A stretch of DNA of 64,000 bases from Pomphorhynchus laevis (Eukaryota > Acanthocephala > Palaeacanthocephala > Echinorhynchida > Pomphorhynchidae), in the NCBI GenBank assembly GCA_012934845.2, contig WNNJ02000945.1, positions 1 through 64,000 of the forward strand. Direction: 5' to 3'. Made by a program: the position numbers and the translations under genes. This document shows, piece after piece, positions 18,849 through 31,762 of the stretch. Each line of letters begins with the position of its first letter. The stretch's first letter is position 1. The notes under the pieces are model-generated. The model was not told the DNA's origin and ran no database searches. It saw only the letters and a program-made list of their open reading frames with translations.

Positions 18849-20524
18849 AAATAATTATTGGAGCCGGATCAAAGGAAAGAAGAAATTATTTTTGATATTT
18901 CGCAAACTATTGTTAGCATCTTCAGAAAATTACTCGGAAGTAATTTTTTGATTGATGATTTTTTCAGATTGACATTTTTAAATCTAATTAGAATTAACTA
19001 TTTAATCATTAAAGTTAATGAACCCTTATATATAATCAATCAAAATTTTTCAATATGAAATCTAATTAAAAAACAATTTGCTATCTGCTATCAACTAGCC
19101 CTTGAGCGAATATCAACTAACACCTGTTATCCGAATTGTGCTTGATTAAATTTATTGAATTAGAAATATCCTTAATATTCTTAATTAATATATAAATATA
19201 ATGTAATATTATATCATAATATTACAATATATTATAATATTTGTATATCTCGATTATTTATCGAATTCAAATAATAAAAATGATAAATTTTATTTTAAAT
19301 AGTTAATAATGTTCCATTATCGATAGAGAATTATTGGATCCTAAATAACTTGAGGATGGAATTTGTTCAAGATATGTTTAAACAATGTCATATCTTAAAT
19401 TCGTAAAGTGCGATTGTAGTGAATATCATGGTTATTGGTCATGCGCTTTTGTGTAGAAAAAGTGTTCTGCTTAAGAGACGTTACAACGACCTCTGCGACA
19501 TCATAAATTTTACACTAAATATTGAAAACTTCTAAGAAAGAAGGAACATTTTATTTGATATTTCGCTAACTTCTGTTAGCATCTTCAGAAAATTACTTAA
19601 GTAATTTTCTGAAGATGCCAGCAGAAGTTAGCGAAATATCAAAAATAATTTCCTCTTTTCTTTGATCCAGGTCCAATAATTCTTAATATATTCTATATTA
19701 ATTTATTATTAATAATAATATTATTATATTATTATTTATAATTTGTTATATTGACTAAAATATCGAATTTAATTGGCCAAAATCTTTTCAAAATTTACTA
19801 TAAAAAACTTTTCTCAGTAACGTTAATTCCTAACACAATATCAACAATTATTAAATATAATATTTGAATAATATTTAGAATATTAAATACAAATAATTAA
19901 ATATAATTAAATGTCAGCAAACATTGAAATGATTGAAAATTTTTGAAATTTAAAACCAACAATTTAAGCTAAAAACCAACAAATTACAGTTTAATGGGGA
20001 CAAGGTTCATATGAAATTTGATTTACGAATAAATTTGATCGTGAAATAATTAATATTAATTATAAATATTAATTATAATATCAATATTAAGTATTATAAT
20101 ATTAATTATACAGCTTAAATAGTTAGAGTTGATTTACTGTTGATAATATCACAAAATAAATCTCAGTAGTAAAAAGGAGATTATAAATAGGATATCTACA
20201 ATGTTGTATTTCAACTAGAAATAAATTTTCAGATTAGATTAATAAATTATCTTTAAGATTAATTAATATCTATAAGATTAATTTTGGTTCGAACATTTCA
20301 AATAAAAATAAAAATGTTAACATTAAATGTTTGATGCATGATGATTTCTTTTTGTAAGAATTTCGTTTAGTTCTTTAAACTGTTCAGGTTTCTCTGTTAA
20401 CTCAAAATGATCTGCTTTAGAAACAAAAAAATATCGCGATGTTTCCGATTATTGATGCTAACAATAGTTTGCGAAATATCAAAAATAATTTCTCCTTTCC
20501 TTTGATCCGGCTCCAATAATTATT
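18849..20524. mobile_element. Foldback DNA element with ~72-bp terminal inverted repeats
   Basis: Arms 18849-18921 and 20449-20524 match over about 72 bp as inverted copies, both starting in ATAATTATTGGAGCCGG and running inward to TATTTCGCAAAC...GTTAGC. No transposase frame lies between them. The interior is AT-rich and holds a smaller complete palindrome of the same family (19537-19690). It is best read as a non-autonomous DNA transposon (MITE/foldback) in which a related copy nested. Superfamily unassigned; AT-rich ends hide the TSD. Confidence 0.7.
19537..19690. mobile_element. Near-perfect palindromic MITE
   Basis: About 155 bp folding into one long hairpin. GATATTTCGCTAAC...AGCATCTTCAGAAAATTACT mirrors AGTAATTTTCTGAAGATGC...GTTAGCGAAATATC around 19593-19602. 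The ends read TTGATCC near CCAATAATT, like the larger element around it. Confidence 0.8.
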
Positions 20525-20899
20525 AATTTGAATCGTGTTATGCGGCAGAAGTGGCGCATCTAAAGCGTCTGATCTCTTTTGAGATTGTGCAGGCAGCATC
20601 AGCTGCTTTGCAAGCGCCACTCTCAAATTGTACAAGATTGCTAAAAAAATCCAGCTCATTAAGAGTACAGCGCCTGTAGAAAATAAAATTTCTAAACAAT
20701 GTTTTGGCTAATTTGATGGAACCTATCTATTGTACTATTTTTTAAGCAAATTGTTATTTTAAAAGGATATAGTGATTTGACCAAAAAAGGCCATTCTGTC
20801 CGATCATTATAATACCATATTAAAAACGAAAACAAAATATCAGTAGCGAGCAATCCAATGATAAAGTTTTCTAATGTTGTCTTAACGAGTGTGTTATTC
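20525..20899. other. No gene recognised
   Basis: Short open frames occur on the minus strand but have no recognisable motif and biased AT-driven composition. Nothing supported. Confidence 0.5.
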
Positions 20900-21760
20900 A
20901 ACTATTGACCAAAGATTTGAGTTGGTTTAGTGATGATGCAGCCATGATGTCATGTGGTAATAAGTTCTACAACTTTAACGCTCTGCGTGACAACCGCGAT
21001 ACCATTGCGGACCTCCCAATTTGCCTCATGCACAACATGAGCAAATAGACTACGACTTTGTCGGAATTCATTTCAACACAGTCGCTTGGATATCCATCCA
21101 TCCCTTTATTATACACAATATCGCGTGTAGATTCAAAACGAGTAGCCTGGTTTGCACTGATACCATAGTAATCTAAGTTAACCGCTTATTATAACTCATC
21201 ATTTTATCTCCTCGAATGAGTTTCCTGCCACGCAGTATAATTGTATCTCTCTTATTTCTCCTGTCGTTGAGGGGAACGATACTTGGAAAGCATATTTGGC
21301 GTGAGGACGAACTAGCGCACTGTTTAGCAGAACAAGACAGAGTTTATATACTGACAAAAAATAATGTTTAATCAGAAAAATCATATTACTCGCGGAAATG
21401 CAACGTCTATTAGTGTACATTCAAGTTTTCAGTTTGTAAAGCAAAACGTCCTTTCCTGAAACATAGAACTATGCTGACCTGTGATTCTAAAGTATCTCGA
21501 GTATCTTGCCCAGATTACTCGTAAGGCGTATGGCGCGATAGTTGTCAGCTAAACAGCTGTTACTTTTTTGAACACCGGCACCACTACAGCACACTTCCTA
21601 TCAGAATGTATTTACATGATTTCCAAAAATGACTGAAATAATCTAGTGACTGAAGGAGGCAAATGTTGACTTAATAATTTGAGTATATACAGATGAATGT
21701 CATCGGGGTCTGAAGAAGATGAAGGCGACAATTTTGATAATATGCGGGCCACTTCATTCT
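20900..21760 (-). pseudogene. CR1-like LINE RT relic
   Basis: On the minus strand the RT fingers can be read near 21740-21550 (DPDDIHLYILKLL, CAVVVPVFKK). A thumb/C-terminal piece follows at 21199-21420 (NSALVRPHAKYAFQVSF, matching the LVRPHLEY type of CR1-like RTs). Palm motifs are lost. Many stops; a very old fragment. Confidence 0.6.
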
Positions 21761-22389
21761 ATTTGATCATATAAGGTATCAAGTGCTTATATTATCTTTG
21801 ATACAACATTTAAACGAGGGCAAAACTAGCTCGAAACTAGTAAATTAAAAAACAAATATCAAATGAAAAAATCGCCAATAAATAATTGAATTTATACAAT
21901 ATTTGGCTGTTTTTACTAATCGTTACAAGCTCACAAATTGAATAGTTTGTGAATAGTTTGGAATATCATTCCTGAATGCGTTGTTACCTCCACAACTCTG
22001 ATTTTATTTAAGAAGCGAATGCAAATATATTTGGATAAATGGATAATATGAAGAAACTATCTTATCCCTAATTTTATTAAGTCTATCACTTTTATATTTT
22101 ATTTAATTTTAAGCTATTTTATTTTCGTGAGTTTTTATTACGGCCATATGGCCTTTATTCTGTATATAATAACAAATGATAAAATCAGCATACAAGAGCA
22201 GCAAAAAGAAATTTATTCAATTGATTGATTATGGGATCGTTTGCGGTTGTACTTTATTGTTTACATCGCTTTAGACGTTCTTACAACCTCTTAAGCGATT
22301 AGGCATTCAAAGTTAAAAATGGTTTGATACTTATAATTGAGATACGAGCAGAATCACTTCACCAATAATAACATCAGAATTGCGTAAAG
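21761..22389. other. Flank of gypsy A; left part of a dispersed repeat
   Basis: Bases about 22325-22394 resemble 44905-44980 elsewhere in the window, which marks the target of gypsy A as repeated DNA. No coding frame seen in the remainder. Confidence 0.55.
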
Positions 22390-22394
22390 ACAGT

Positions 22395-22475
22395 TGTGAT
22401 GATATTGATACTATTGTACGTATGAACTTTCTAGATTGTGGAGTAAAGCCAAAAAGTTGGTCCTCATGTATTACA
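22395..22475 (+). repeat. 5' LTR of gypsy A
   Basis: An 81-bp direct repeat of 35613-35693, TGTGATGAT to TTACA, preceded by ACAGT. Unusually short for an LTR. Confidence 0.9.
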
Positions 22476-24200
22476 ATTTACTCAACAAACAATCAACATT
22501 AATCGTTCAACAAATGGAAAACCGCATGCGTCCAACGCGCTTCGATGGATCAAATACATTACTCCAGCTGAATGGAAACACTGGATTGCTACCTTCAATA
22601 ATTGTGTCGACGAATTACATATCTCGAGCCCCGATATACAACCGAACAAACTTCGACTACTAACTAATTATATTTCTTCAGGAGTGTACGAACTGATATC
22701 CGAATGCTCAACATTCGAAGACGCTATCAGACTACTTAACGAAATATTCGATAAGCTGAAGAACCCGATTTTTGCGCGTCATACGTTAGCAACACGGAAA
22801 CAGAAAGATGATAAAAATGTATCAGATTACGTTCACCAAATTAAACACCTATTTAAAGATTGTAATTTCAAAAATGTTACAAGTACACAATATGCCGAAG
22901 AAGTTATTCGGAATGCCTTTATTGCCTGTCTCAGAAACAATTCAATTCGTCAACGCTTACTAGAGCACACCATCTTAAGTCTTAAAGACGCTGTAAACAC
23001 TGCTCAGTCATTAGAGTCAGCACAGACAAACGCGCAATTTTTTATCACTTAAGAGATCTATTTGGCATCAACGTCGTATCCAGCGAATGTACTGGGAAAA
23101 CAAGAGAGTGATGGAGAGCCCAATGACACGTTGTCGGCATACATGAGAAGACGTGAGATTCTAGTCAATTCAAAAGATACACGGAAATGCAATTTTTGTG
23201 AAAGAGATGCTCATGGGATATCACAATGCCCAGCAAGAGACGCAACTTGTTTTCGATGTGAAAAACGAGGTCACTTTTCTACGATATGTCGATCCACGTC
23301 AAATTCAAAATCTCAATGTGCTGCACTAAGCAACCGATTGACATGTACCCGTGCAGCCGTACCTATTCATGACTTAAGTTCAGTACATGTCAGCTTGAAT
23401 AATCACCTAACATATGCTCTCGTCGACAGTGGTATCATAAATAGTTTTATTCTACCTCAAATTGCAAAATATGAACATCTAAAAGTTATGCACTCTCATG
23501 AGACAATATCGTTGACGGTAGCAAATCAGAACGTTGAAACCGTCGGACACTGTTTTGCCGATATTAATATTTGAGGAAAGACTTTCTCATCAACGAAATT
23601 ATTACTCTTAGACAATCTGTGTTCGCCAGTCATTCTCGGACAGGATTTTATGAGACGCAACAAGGCAGTTACATTCGAGCTTAATAGGTCCCGCAGTCGG
23701 AATGAACTGGTATTGTCAGCAATGCAGTGCCTTAGAATCACTCCCCCGTCACTATTCTCAAATCTTGCTGAAAATATAAGACCAATAGCTACAAAGCCAG
23801 ATAAGTATACAAAGGCCGACCAAGAGTTTATAGAAGAATAGGTAATCAAACTGCTAAAAGAAGGCATTATTGAACCGTTAATATCTTCACGGAGAGCTCA
23901 AGTTGTCGTAACTCACTCAGAGCGGCATAAGCGACGAATGGTGATCAAATATTCAGCAACCATAAATCGATTCACTTACGTTGACGCTTTTCCGATGCAA
24001 CATATAGGCCACATTATACAAGAACTTTCGAAATTCAAAGTGTTTTCAAAGCTTGATCTTGAGTCAGTCTACTATCAATGTCCTATGAAAGTTGAAGATA
24101 TGTTGCATACAGCATTCCGAGCTGCAGGTGGTCTGTTTCAATTCAAGAGGGTTCCCTTTGGATTGACTAACTCGGTCGTGGTGTTCCAACGAGTAATGAC

Positions 24201-24415
24201 TGTGTGGCAGCAGCTGTGCGCAACTCATTGAACAAGTAGCCACTCAGGATAAAAGATGCCGCTGAACATTAAAGTGTGAATGAAACCATATTCGTATAGA
24301 AACTGGTGATGAAAGGTGCCTGAAAATTGTACACTATTGTGAACCTATAAAACTGAAACGGTTGTGCTTTTTGACAGAAGAACTATTTAAAGTGTTTGTC
24401 GTTTAATAATTGTAG
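24201..24415 (+). repeat. 5' LTR of gypsy B
   Basis: Direct repeat of 33601-33815; about six differences. Starts TGTGTGGCAGCAG and ends TAATAATTGTAGT. Confidence 0.88.
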
Positions 24416-24418
24416 TCG

Positions 24419-25564
24419 CAATATTTTTATCATATAGTCAATCATACTTAATCAAAATGAGTAGTGAAAAAATTACAACGTCGGAGCTTCAAAGCTCCAT
24501 GCCAAATGCAAATTCTTTCAAATTTTCAAGGATTTTTGACTCAGGTATGGGTAATTTTTAAGTTAAAGATGACAAATCTGCTGATAATAAGGTAAGTGAT
24601 GTTTTGATTTCTGATTCTGGTGACTCAGGAGAGCTCCCCCGGTGCCTAAACTGAAAAATCTACTACTAATCTCAGGAATTAAACCGATTGAACGCCACTT
24701 ATTATTTAATACATTTCTACGTGAATTCATTAATAAACAACCTGTTCGCATATTATTTAACTCTGTCAAGACAGGCGACAATCTTCTAAGAGTCTCTTTT
24801 TCATCTGGCGACATTGCTAAGCAATATATGGATTTTTTCACTAAGAATCTCGCACATCTCGGAACTTTTAACTATAAACCTATCCAAGCTACAATTAAAA
24901 TAACTAATTTTCCGTTATTCCCCGACGATTCTGACATCAACAGTCTTAATAAAACATATAAACTTACTTCAGTAAGGCAATTAAAATCAAAATCAGGCGA
25001 CCCATTGCCAGTCGCATTTGCGAACACTGACCTGGACACTGGTGAGGTCATGTGTAAGAATGCTGTTAATCCGTTTATTGGTTATAATCTTAAGTGTGTG
25101 CTGATCAGTGAGGATCTTCTCACGTATCCTCACTGCAATAAATGTCATAAGTGGGGGCATTGGGCCTCCACTTGCAAGGCGCCTCCATTGTGTGGTGTAT
25201 GCAGCAGTGTCTCCTGCTCCGACATGACAAATAACTCTAAATACACAGCGAAACCTACTTGTAGCAACTGCGGATTAGGACATCCGTCTTGGTACATTTT
25301 TCTCCCGCTTACCCATCATAGTTCGCGCCGACTGGACTCTTCGGGGGGGGGTGAAAGACCCCGGGTGGTTTAGTCGGAAAGCGGCGTGCTGGATCGGTTG
25401 GAGGGCTCAGATCCCTTTGGATTTGGGGTCTCTTTGTGTATAGTGTTGGAGACTGTCATGTCAAGTTCAAGATGCAGTTCATTTATCTGACATTGACATT
25501 AAAACTATTTTGTTGTCATTATTTATGTCGTTATGTATTGTTTTTTAATAAAACCTTTATTATT
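24419..25564 (+). mobile_element. LINE-α copy 4: ORF1 joined to the 3' end
   Basis: A 1.15-kb copy flanked by the 10-bp duplication ATTGTAGTCG (24409-24418 and 25565-25574), inserted just past the 5' LTR of gypsy B. It keeps the 5' leader, ORF1 and the last about 260 bases of the element. At about 25298 ORF1 joins directly to the ORF2 tail, so the endonuclease and RT are absent. Both element ends are intact, so it could be a mobilisable non-autonomous form. Confidence 0.92.
24457..25313 (+). CDS. LINE-α ORF1 protein (zinc knuckles), copy 4
   Basis: The most readable ORF1 in the window. The leader peptide starts at ATG 24457 and is cut by an early stop at 24559-24561; the long frame is open from about 24642. 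Order: a conserved N-terminal domain (GIKPIERHLLFNTFLR), a region with GTFNYKPIQATIKI, a GDPLPVAF segment, then zinc knuckles CNKCHKWGHWASTC (about 25135-25176) and CSNCGLGHPSW (about 25261-25293). It would bind the element's RNA. The last third is lost at the deletion join with the 3' tail. Confidence 0.8.
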
Positions 25565-27944
25565 ATTGTAGTCGTGACAACTGGCGACGAGGAGTTTTCA
25601 CTCAAAAACATTCTGCAGCATCAAAATCGGCTGCTAGAACGGCTTGTCGGACAAAACAGTGGAACAACTACGGTTGCAGAACATATTCTAATCTCAGTCT
25701 ATAGACAATTTACAAAGAATATCGAATCATGGTCGGATTATGCCTAGCAACTTGAACACCACTTTAAATCGCAGGGTGTTGAGAAGGATCGCAAGGTGTT
25801 GAGAAGGACGTACAAAAGAAACAATTCTTGCTTTCTTGGGTAGGTCCTTAAACCTATAAACTGATAAATCAAATGAATTTAGGTCAGACTATAGAGGATG
25901 TGTCATTCGCCCAGATACTACAATTACTTACGAAACATTTTGTGAAACCCACCCATGCAATAGCCTCACGGTATGATTTCATGCAATGTGCAATGAATGA
26001 AAATGAAAAGTATAGTGAACAGTTGGCCAGATTAAAAGAGAAGGCACGTAATTGCCACTTCTACAATCAGACAATTGTCACTGAGAAGCAGGCAATCGAC
26101 GATCGGATAAATGATCATATTGTTATGAATACAGCACATTCAAGCGTCCGAAACTCTTTACTTCAGATGGATTCCCCTATGCTTGTTAAAGATTGATGAA
26201 GTATTGAGAGTATGCAATACTCATAAGTTAATTCATAGTAGCCATAGAATAATGTCGTCCAAGGATAAGGAAGGACAAGTTGAAGAACTTCGCATCAAGC
26301 AAGAAACAGAAGAGATCAACGCACTTAGAAAGAATTCCGATATTCAACCCAGGTCTTTCTATAGAAATCAGTCAAGACCAATATATAGAGATACATGTCC
26401 ACGATGTGGAAGACGTCATGATGGCCAACTAGTGTGTCCAGCAAGAAATTAGAATTGTTTACGCTGTGGCCGAAGGGGTCACTTTCGTGCATGTTGTTGA
26501 AGTAAAGAATCGACATTCAACAGAAACGAAATTCGCTGGGTGGAAAGGGATGAAATGTTGCAATTAAATACTTTAAATACGATCAGAATCGATAAAGACG
26601 TACCTATAATCAAGCTGAGAATTAATAATAAGTTAATCAACATGGAATTCGACACAGGCGCAAGTGTTTCAATACTTCCGAAACGTGTTTGGTCCGATAT
26701 TGGGAAACCTAGGTTATATCCATCACATGGCCTGAAAACATATGGCGGACATGTTCTAGACGCTATCGGATCATGTAAAGTTATGGCAACTCTCAACGAA
26801 CGGTCACAGATGTTATGGGCAACTGTATTGGATACAGCGGGTCAACCTCTTTTCAACAGAACGTGGATAAGTGCCTTCAATATAGAGTGGCTTAATTTTA
26901 AAACTCATGCAAATTCCTTCGAGTACAATTCGAAACAGTTAGAATATTTTTGAACAATGACGAATTATTTGAGCCTAGCACCACTCGCGTAAAGAATTTC
27001 GAGGTCAAGTTAACTTTGAATGCCGATGCAATTCCGCAGTGTCGGAGAAGTCGCCGGGTTCCTTTTGCTATGCGTGAAGCAATTGAGACAGAATTGAATA
27101 GGCAACTGAAACTAGGAATTATAGAACAGGTTGATACATCGCATGAACATATAGATTGGGCTGCAACTGTTGTGATTGCCCGTAAACCAGGTGGCTCGGT
27201 TCGTATTTGTGGCGACTTCTGAGTTACAATAAATCCGAATTTACGACTGGATACGTCGTAAATGTTATAGCGAAGACATCAGGCGGTGAATTATATTCAA
27301 TCATAGACATAAAAGATGCGTATCTTCAGCTCGGAGTCGAACGAGAATCACGACATTATCTCACAATATCTACGCATAAGAAATATTTCCTGTATAAAAG
27401 GATGTCATTTGATATTAATACATCTCCCATTGTATTTCAACGTAACATTGATGGAATATTGCAAGATCTTCCGAAGGTAGCTGCGTATTTAGATGGCATC
27501 GTGGTAACAGGCACGACAATTTATGAACATATGGAAAACTTAAGAGAGGTATTAGATCGGCTACATAGAGCAGGATTAAAGGTTAAACGCGAAAAATGTA
27601 AATTTCTACAAGAAGAAGTTGAATTCCTGGGACACAAACCGTATAAAGATACGATTCAAGCATGTTCCGCAAAAATTAAAGCTATTCGAAGAATGTCAAT
27701 TCCAAAGACGAAGACTGAACTACGATCATTCTTAGGTGCTGCAAACTATCTAAACAGATACACTCAAAATTTGCAACCCAAGTGTAAGTTATTATACGAG
27801 CTTAGTGGACGAAAATCTAGCTAATAATAAAGACTTTATTAATAATCAAACAGCATGCAAGTCGGTCAAGTCAGTTAGTACAAAGTCAAAATCAAAAAAC
27901 AGTCAACATCTTCGTAACCGTGTCTACTTCTTTCTTCCCAGTAA

Positions 27945-30405
27945 TTATGGCCTCAAATCCATAGGGATCTGAGCCCTCCAACCAATCCAACACGCCGCTT
28001 TCCGACTGAACGACCCGGGATCTTTCACCTCCCGAAGAGACCAGTCGGCGCGGACTATGTTGGGTAAGCGAGAGATGAGGAGCTTAAGAAACCTTAGTCT
28101 TTGCTCTGGGGGACGTCCTCTAGAGAAGAAGACTAATCCCGAGATAGCCCAAGTGCCCCAGAGGCGCACCTGAGTTTTCCCCTTCAACGACAGATGCTGG
28201 GCCCGTTTCAGAGCCCAACTAGCTCTCTTCAGGACACGTTTAAGTCTATCCAGGTCAGCTTTCGCCGACCAGTTCACCGAAACGGTGAACCCCAGGTATT
28301 TTACTCGACTTGTGAAGGTAGGGAGTGGATCAGAGGCAAATAAAGAGGCTAGAGCAGAGAGTGCTAGTCTCTTAAGCTGTATCTTCGTCGCAGGGGAGCC
28401 ATAAGAGACTACCACCCGCGATTTTGAGGAGTTTAGAGTAAGATTGGACCTGGGTAACTGGTCTTTTAATCTTAAAAAGAAACGGCTGATGTTAGAGACT
28501 ACGTCCTTACACCTGCGTCCAGAGAACAGGGCTGTGGTGTCATCAGCGTACACCACTAGACGTTGATCACGCTGTTTAAATATTTTGAAGAGATTTATGG
28601 AAGCAGCAAGATACAAGATAGGAGAAAGAGGGGAACCTTGAGGCACACCCGTAATAGGGTAGAACTGACGCGCATCAGGGTCGTCTTCGTAATAAAATCG
28701 CTTGGTGTACAACAGTACCTCCACCCTGTTAACAATTCTCGCAGGCAACCCGAGGGACCTGAGAGAAGAGATAACAAAAGGAATGGAGATGCGGTCAAAT
28801 GCAGCAGAAAAGTCAAGGAAAACAGCCACAGCAAGTTGATGGCTATTCTCCCGACAGAACTGATGCATTTCACCTACTGCTGAATGAACCGAGCGACCTT
28901 TGACGAACCCATGGAAACCAGGTGGGATTAAGTTACGCCTACTTAAATGATCGCGGATTCTACGCGCAAGCGCTTTTTCGTAGATCGATATGAGGGAATT
29001 CTGAATCGAAATGGGCCGCAGGTCTTTAGGACATGAGACCGGATATTTTTTAGGAATAAAAATTCTACGGCTAACGTTGATGCCGGCCACATCGGATGGG
29101 GTGGCTAATAGGATTGTGACGGCCACCTCCCTTCTTTGATCGGCTGTCAAAAGCTGACAGACACGAGAAGAGAGTGGAGCGAAGATTTTGGAGGTGCCCG
29201 GAAGAGGCACTCAGGCATTGAGTATATCTGGAACAGAAATATCTCTACTCCTGAAGTCTCCCGAAGGCGGGATTGGTTGCGATGATTGAGTGGCTCCATA
29301 GTTGTGTAGGGATAGTGACTCATCCAATACTTTATCAAGACCAATACTTCCGATCCACCCAGATGCTCTATCCTTCCAACAAACAAACTTCTCTTTCTTG
29401 AATATCTTCCAGAAGGAAGACTGAGAAGGGTTAAGACGAGCAATGCTCGACTTATCTTTACTCAGCTGGAACCAGTATCTGGTACGCCAGTATTCTTTCG
29501 AGAGCGTCTGTTTGGCAGAAGAAAAGAGGTCAGGGAGATGCAGCAGTTTGGCCAGGACCCTGAGTTTTGACGGAGTGGGACTGAAAATGCGACATTTATA
29601 GGTAGTCGATAAAAACGCGGTGGCTTGCGAAGAGAGATAGGAATTAAATCCGGTTAAGCTCTCATTGCCAATTCGGAGGAAGCGTTGGATAGCTGCTTGG
29701 AAGAAAGCCACTCTGATAAAATCAAAGTGGAATCTTCTACGAAGCAGAGAATCCTCTTCTATCCGCCAACGAATCAGGTCATGAGAGGTGGACAGATGTT
29801 GCCGCGATTGCTCCGTGCAGAAGGGTTTAAGCAACCACTTCTCATGGAGCAATAATAAGTCGAGTAGTGAATTCGTTGATGTGCAATGAAAGGAGGGTGA
29901 CGGTGGTTTATGAATAAGATAACCGTTGCTGGCTCTGCGGAGTGCTGCATTAATTCAACGACCAGTTCTGTCGTTGAAGTCACCTAGTACCATGTCATAG
30001 CCTCCATCAATTATCCCATCCAGGAAATCACGATTCTTGTGAATCTCTCCTGGACGAATATAGACGTTGGCTAGACTGAGGCGTTTACCGTTCTTGACGA
30101 GTGTTATAACTAAACAAGACAGGGCAGGACACGAGTAGTTCAAAATGAGGGAGGATCTTAAGGAGCAATTAACTAAGGTCAAGAGTCCTTGAGAAGAAGA
30201 GGAGTGAGGAGAGGTTATATACGGAGTATAGTGGGTATAAATGTGCTTAGGGATAAATCGAGTAATGTCCTGGGGGACGGATAGACCGCGTTTCCTGAAG
30301 GACTATAACATTCGCGTCTCTACCAGATAGAAGCCTAAGGGCAGAAGCACCTCGCGAATTCCACTGAAGAATATTCAGTGAAAAAGGCTCGGGCTTACTC
30401 ACCAT
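27945..30405 (-). CDS. LINE-α ORF2: APE endonuclease and reverse transcriptase (copy 5)
   Basis: The likely start is ATG 30405 (VSKPEPFSLNILQWN). Endonuclease motifs: VIVLQETR, ANVYIRPGEIH, MVLGDFNDR, then HDLIRW near the domain's end. RT: FIPKKYPVSCPKDLRPISI, motif A FLDFSAAFDRIS, motif B GVPQGSPLSP, catalytic YADD, VKYLGFTV, then a Trp-rich tail (ACWIGW). From 29852 to 27945 the frame is open except for one stop at 29211-29213, where other copies have Trp. The endonuclease part needs two or three frame changes. No RNase H domain is present. At about 820 codons it is short for a jockey/CR1-type ORF2. Clade placement beyond APE-type LINE is uncertain. Confidence 0.85.
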
Positions 30406-30545
30406 TGTGATAGATTAGTTGGAACGGGAGAAGCCAACCTAGACAGAGCCAGGAGTGGGAGGGTTGCCCTTCCCACCACTAGCTCTATCTGGGGTTAGTC
30501 CTCCCTGGGCAATATCTTTATCTCCCAGGTCATAAAGGAGCTTCC

Positions 30546-31762
30546 CTATCTTAATAGGGGGACGGTCCGGGCGGAAGCGCCCCTCTTCTTGGATTTCGGA
30601 ATATCGGCAGCTGCCGGAATCGAAGGAGCTGCAAGGAATGCTCCCAGCAGGGGTGCCATCATTTGCTGCATTTGAAAGAGAATTGTTTTCTTAGTAAAAT
30701 CTAAGAGATAAAGAATATCTTTATTGGACATTCTGTCAATAGTATTTGAATCAGAAGTGACTTTGGAAAAAGTCTTGTTTGATGGAGAAGCGGAAATGTG
30801 TCGGTTCCTATATTCTTTAAATAAGCGACAACGACGGGACCACGCAGGGTGGTCTCCGCCACAATTGTTGCAATGAGGATTAACGACACATCTGTCATCA
30901 CTCAACAGGGAGGAACACATAGTATTCGAGCACACCCCACATCTTTTTTCTTCCTTGCAAGTGGAGGCCCAATTCCCCCACTTATGGCAACAGTTACATT
31001 GCGGAAATGTCTAGTTATTGGATTCAATCAACGTAAATCGAATATTGTAACCCATAAAACGGTTTAAGGAATTTGAACATAGAATATATGACCATTATTA
31101 AGGTCGCACGTGGCAAAAGCCACAGGTAGAGTCTCACCCGATTTTGAACGTAGAGGTCTGACAGAGGATAATTTAAAAATCTTCTTAAGCTGTTCCAAAT
31201 CAGCAGATTCCAAAAATGAGGGAAAGTTGTTCATTTTTAGTGTTGCCTGAATTGGCTTGAGATCTAGAGTCCCTAATTGGGACAAAAATTTTTCAAAGTA
31301 TTTCTGGTATGCCCTCATCAGGTCGTGAGTGGCAAATGAGACTTTTATAGAATTAGTTAAAAATTTTAAGTTGTTAAATACTACCCTCCCGGAGTAGTCA
31401 AGCACAAAGTTTCTCAAAAATATATTGAATAAATGATGTTTTTCCACTGGCTTGCTCGAAGTAATAAATGCCAGATTATGTAGCTTTTGTATAGGGGGAA
31501 GTTCCCCTTTTTCAGAGTTAACAACAATCGAAAAGTCACTTACTTGCTCAGTTGAACCAGAATTAACTATTGAAGGTACCTTGACTTCCTTGTTGCAATC
31601 CAGAGTAGGTCCGTTGTTCCCCGGGAACATTTGAGTGTCTTGCAGAGTTGTGTCCAGGTTGGAAAACTTTTTTTGGTCTTTAATCATTGAAAATCCTGAG
31701 CTTTTTTCTTCGAAATTGTTGAAATTGCTATTGTTTGATGCTCCGATGCACTCCTCACTCAT
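30546..31762 (-). CDS. LINE-α ORF1 (copy 5)
   Basis: ATG 31762 opens 232 codons to 31064. Coding resumes in another frame by about 30935 and reaches a stop at 30546. Order: a low-complexity Ser/Asn-rich start (1-80), the conserved FITSSKPVEKHHLFN domain, the TLDLKPIQATLKM region, SGETLPVAF, then zinc knuckles CHKWGNWASTC and CNNCGGDHPAWSRRC, and a basic end with KSKKRG. The frame change lies between 31064 and about 31000. RNA-binding partner of ORF2 in target-primed reverse transcription. Confidence 0.82.

Noticed and set aside
20417-20901. Minus-strand open frames of 69-80 codons
   Set aside because: No motif, hydrophobic composition as expected from AT-rich DNA, and partly inside a TIR.
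22135-22165. GGCCATATGGCC hairpin resembling the Penelope 3' motif
   Set aside because: No GAAAC and no CUGANGA box nearby.
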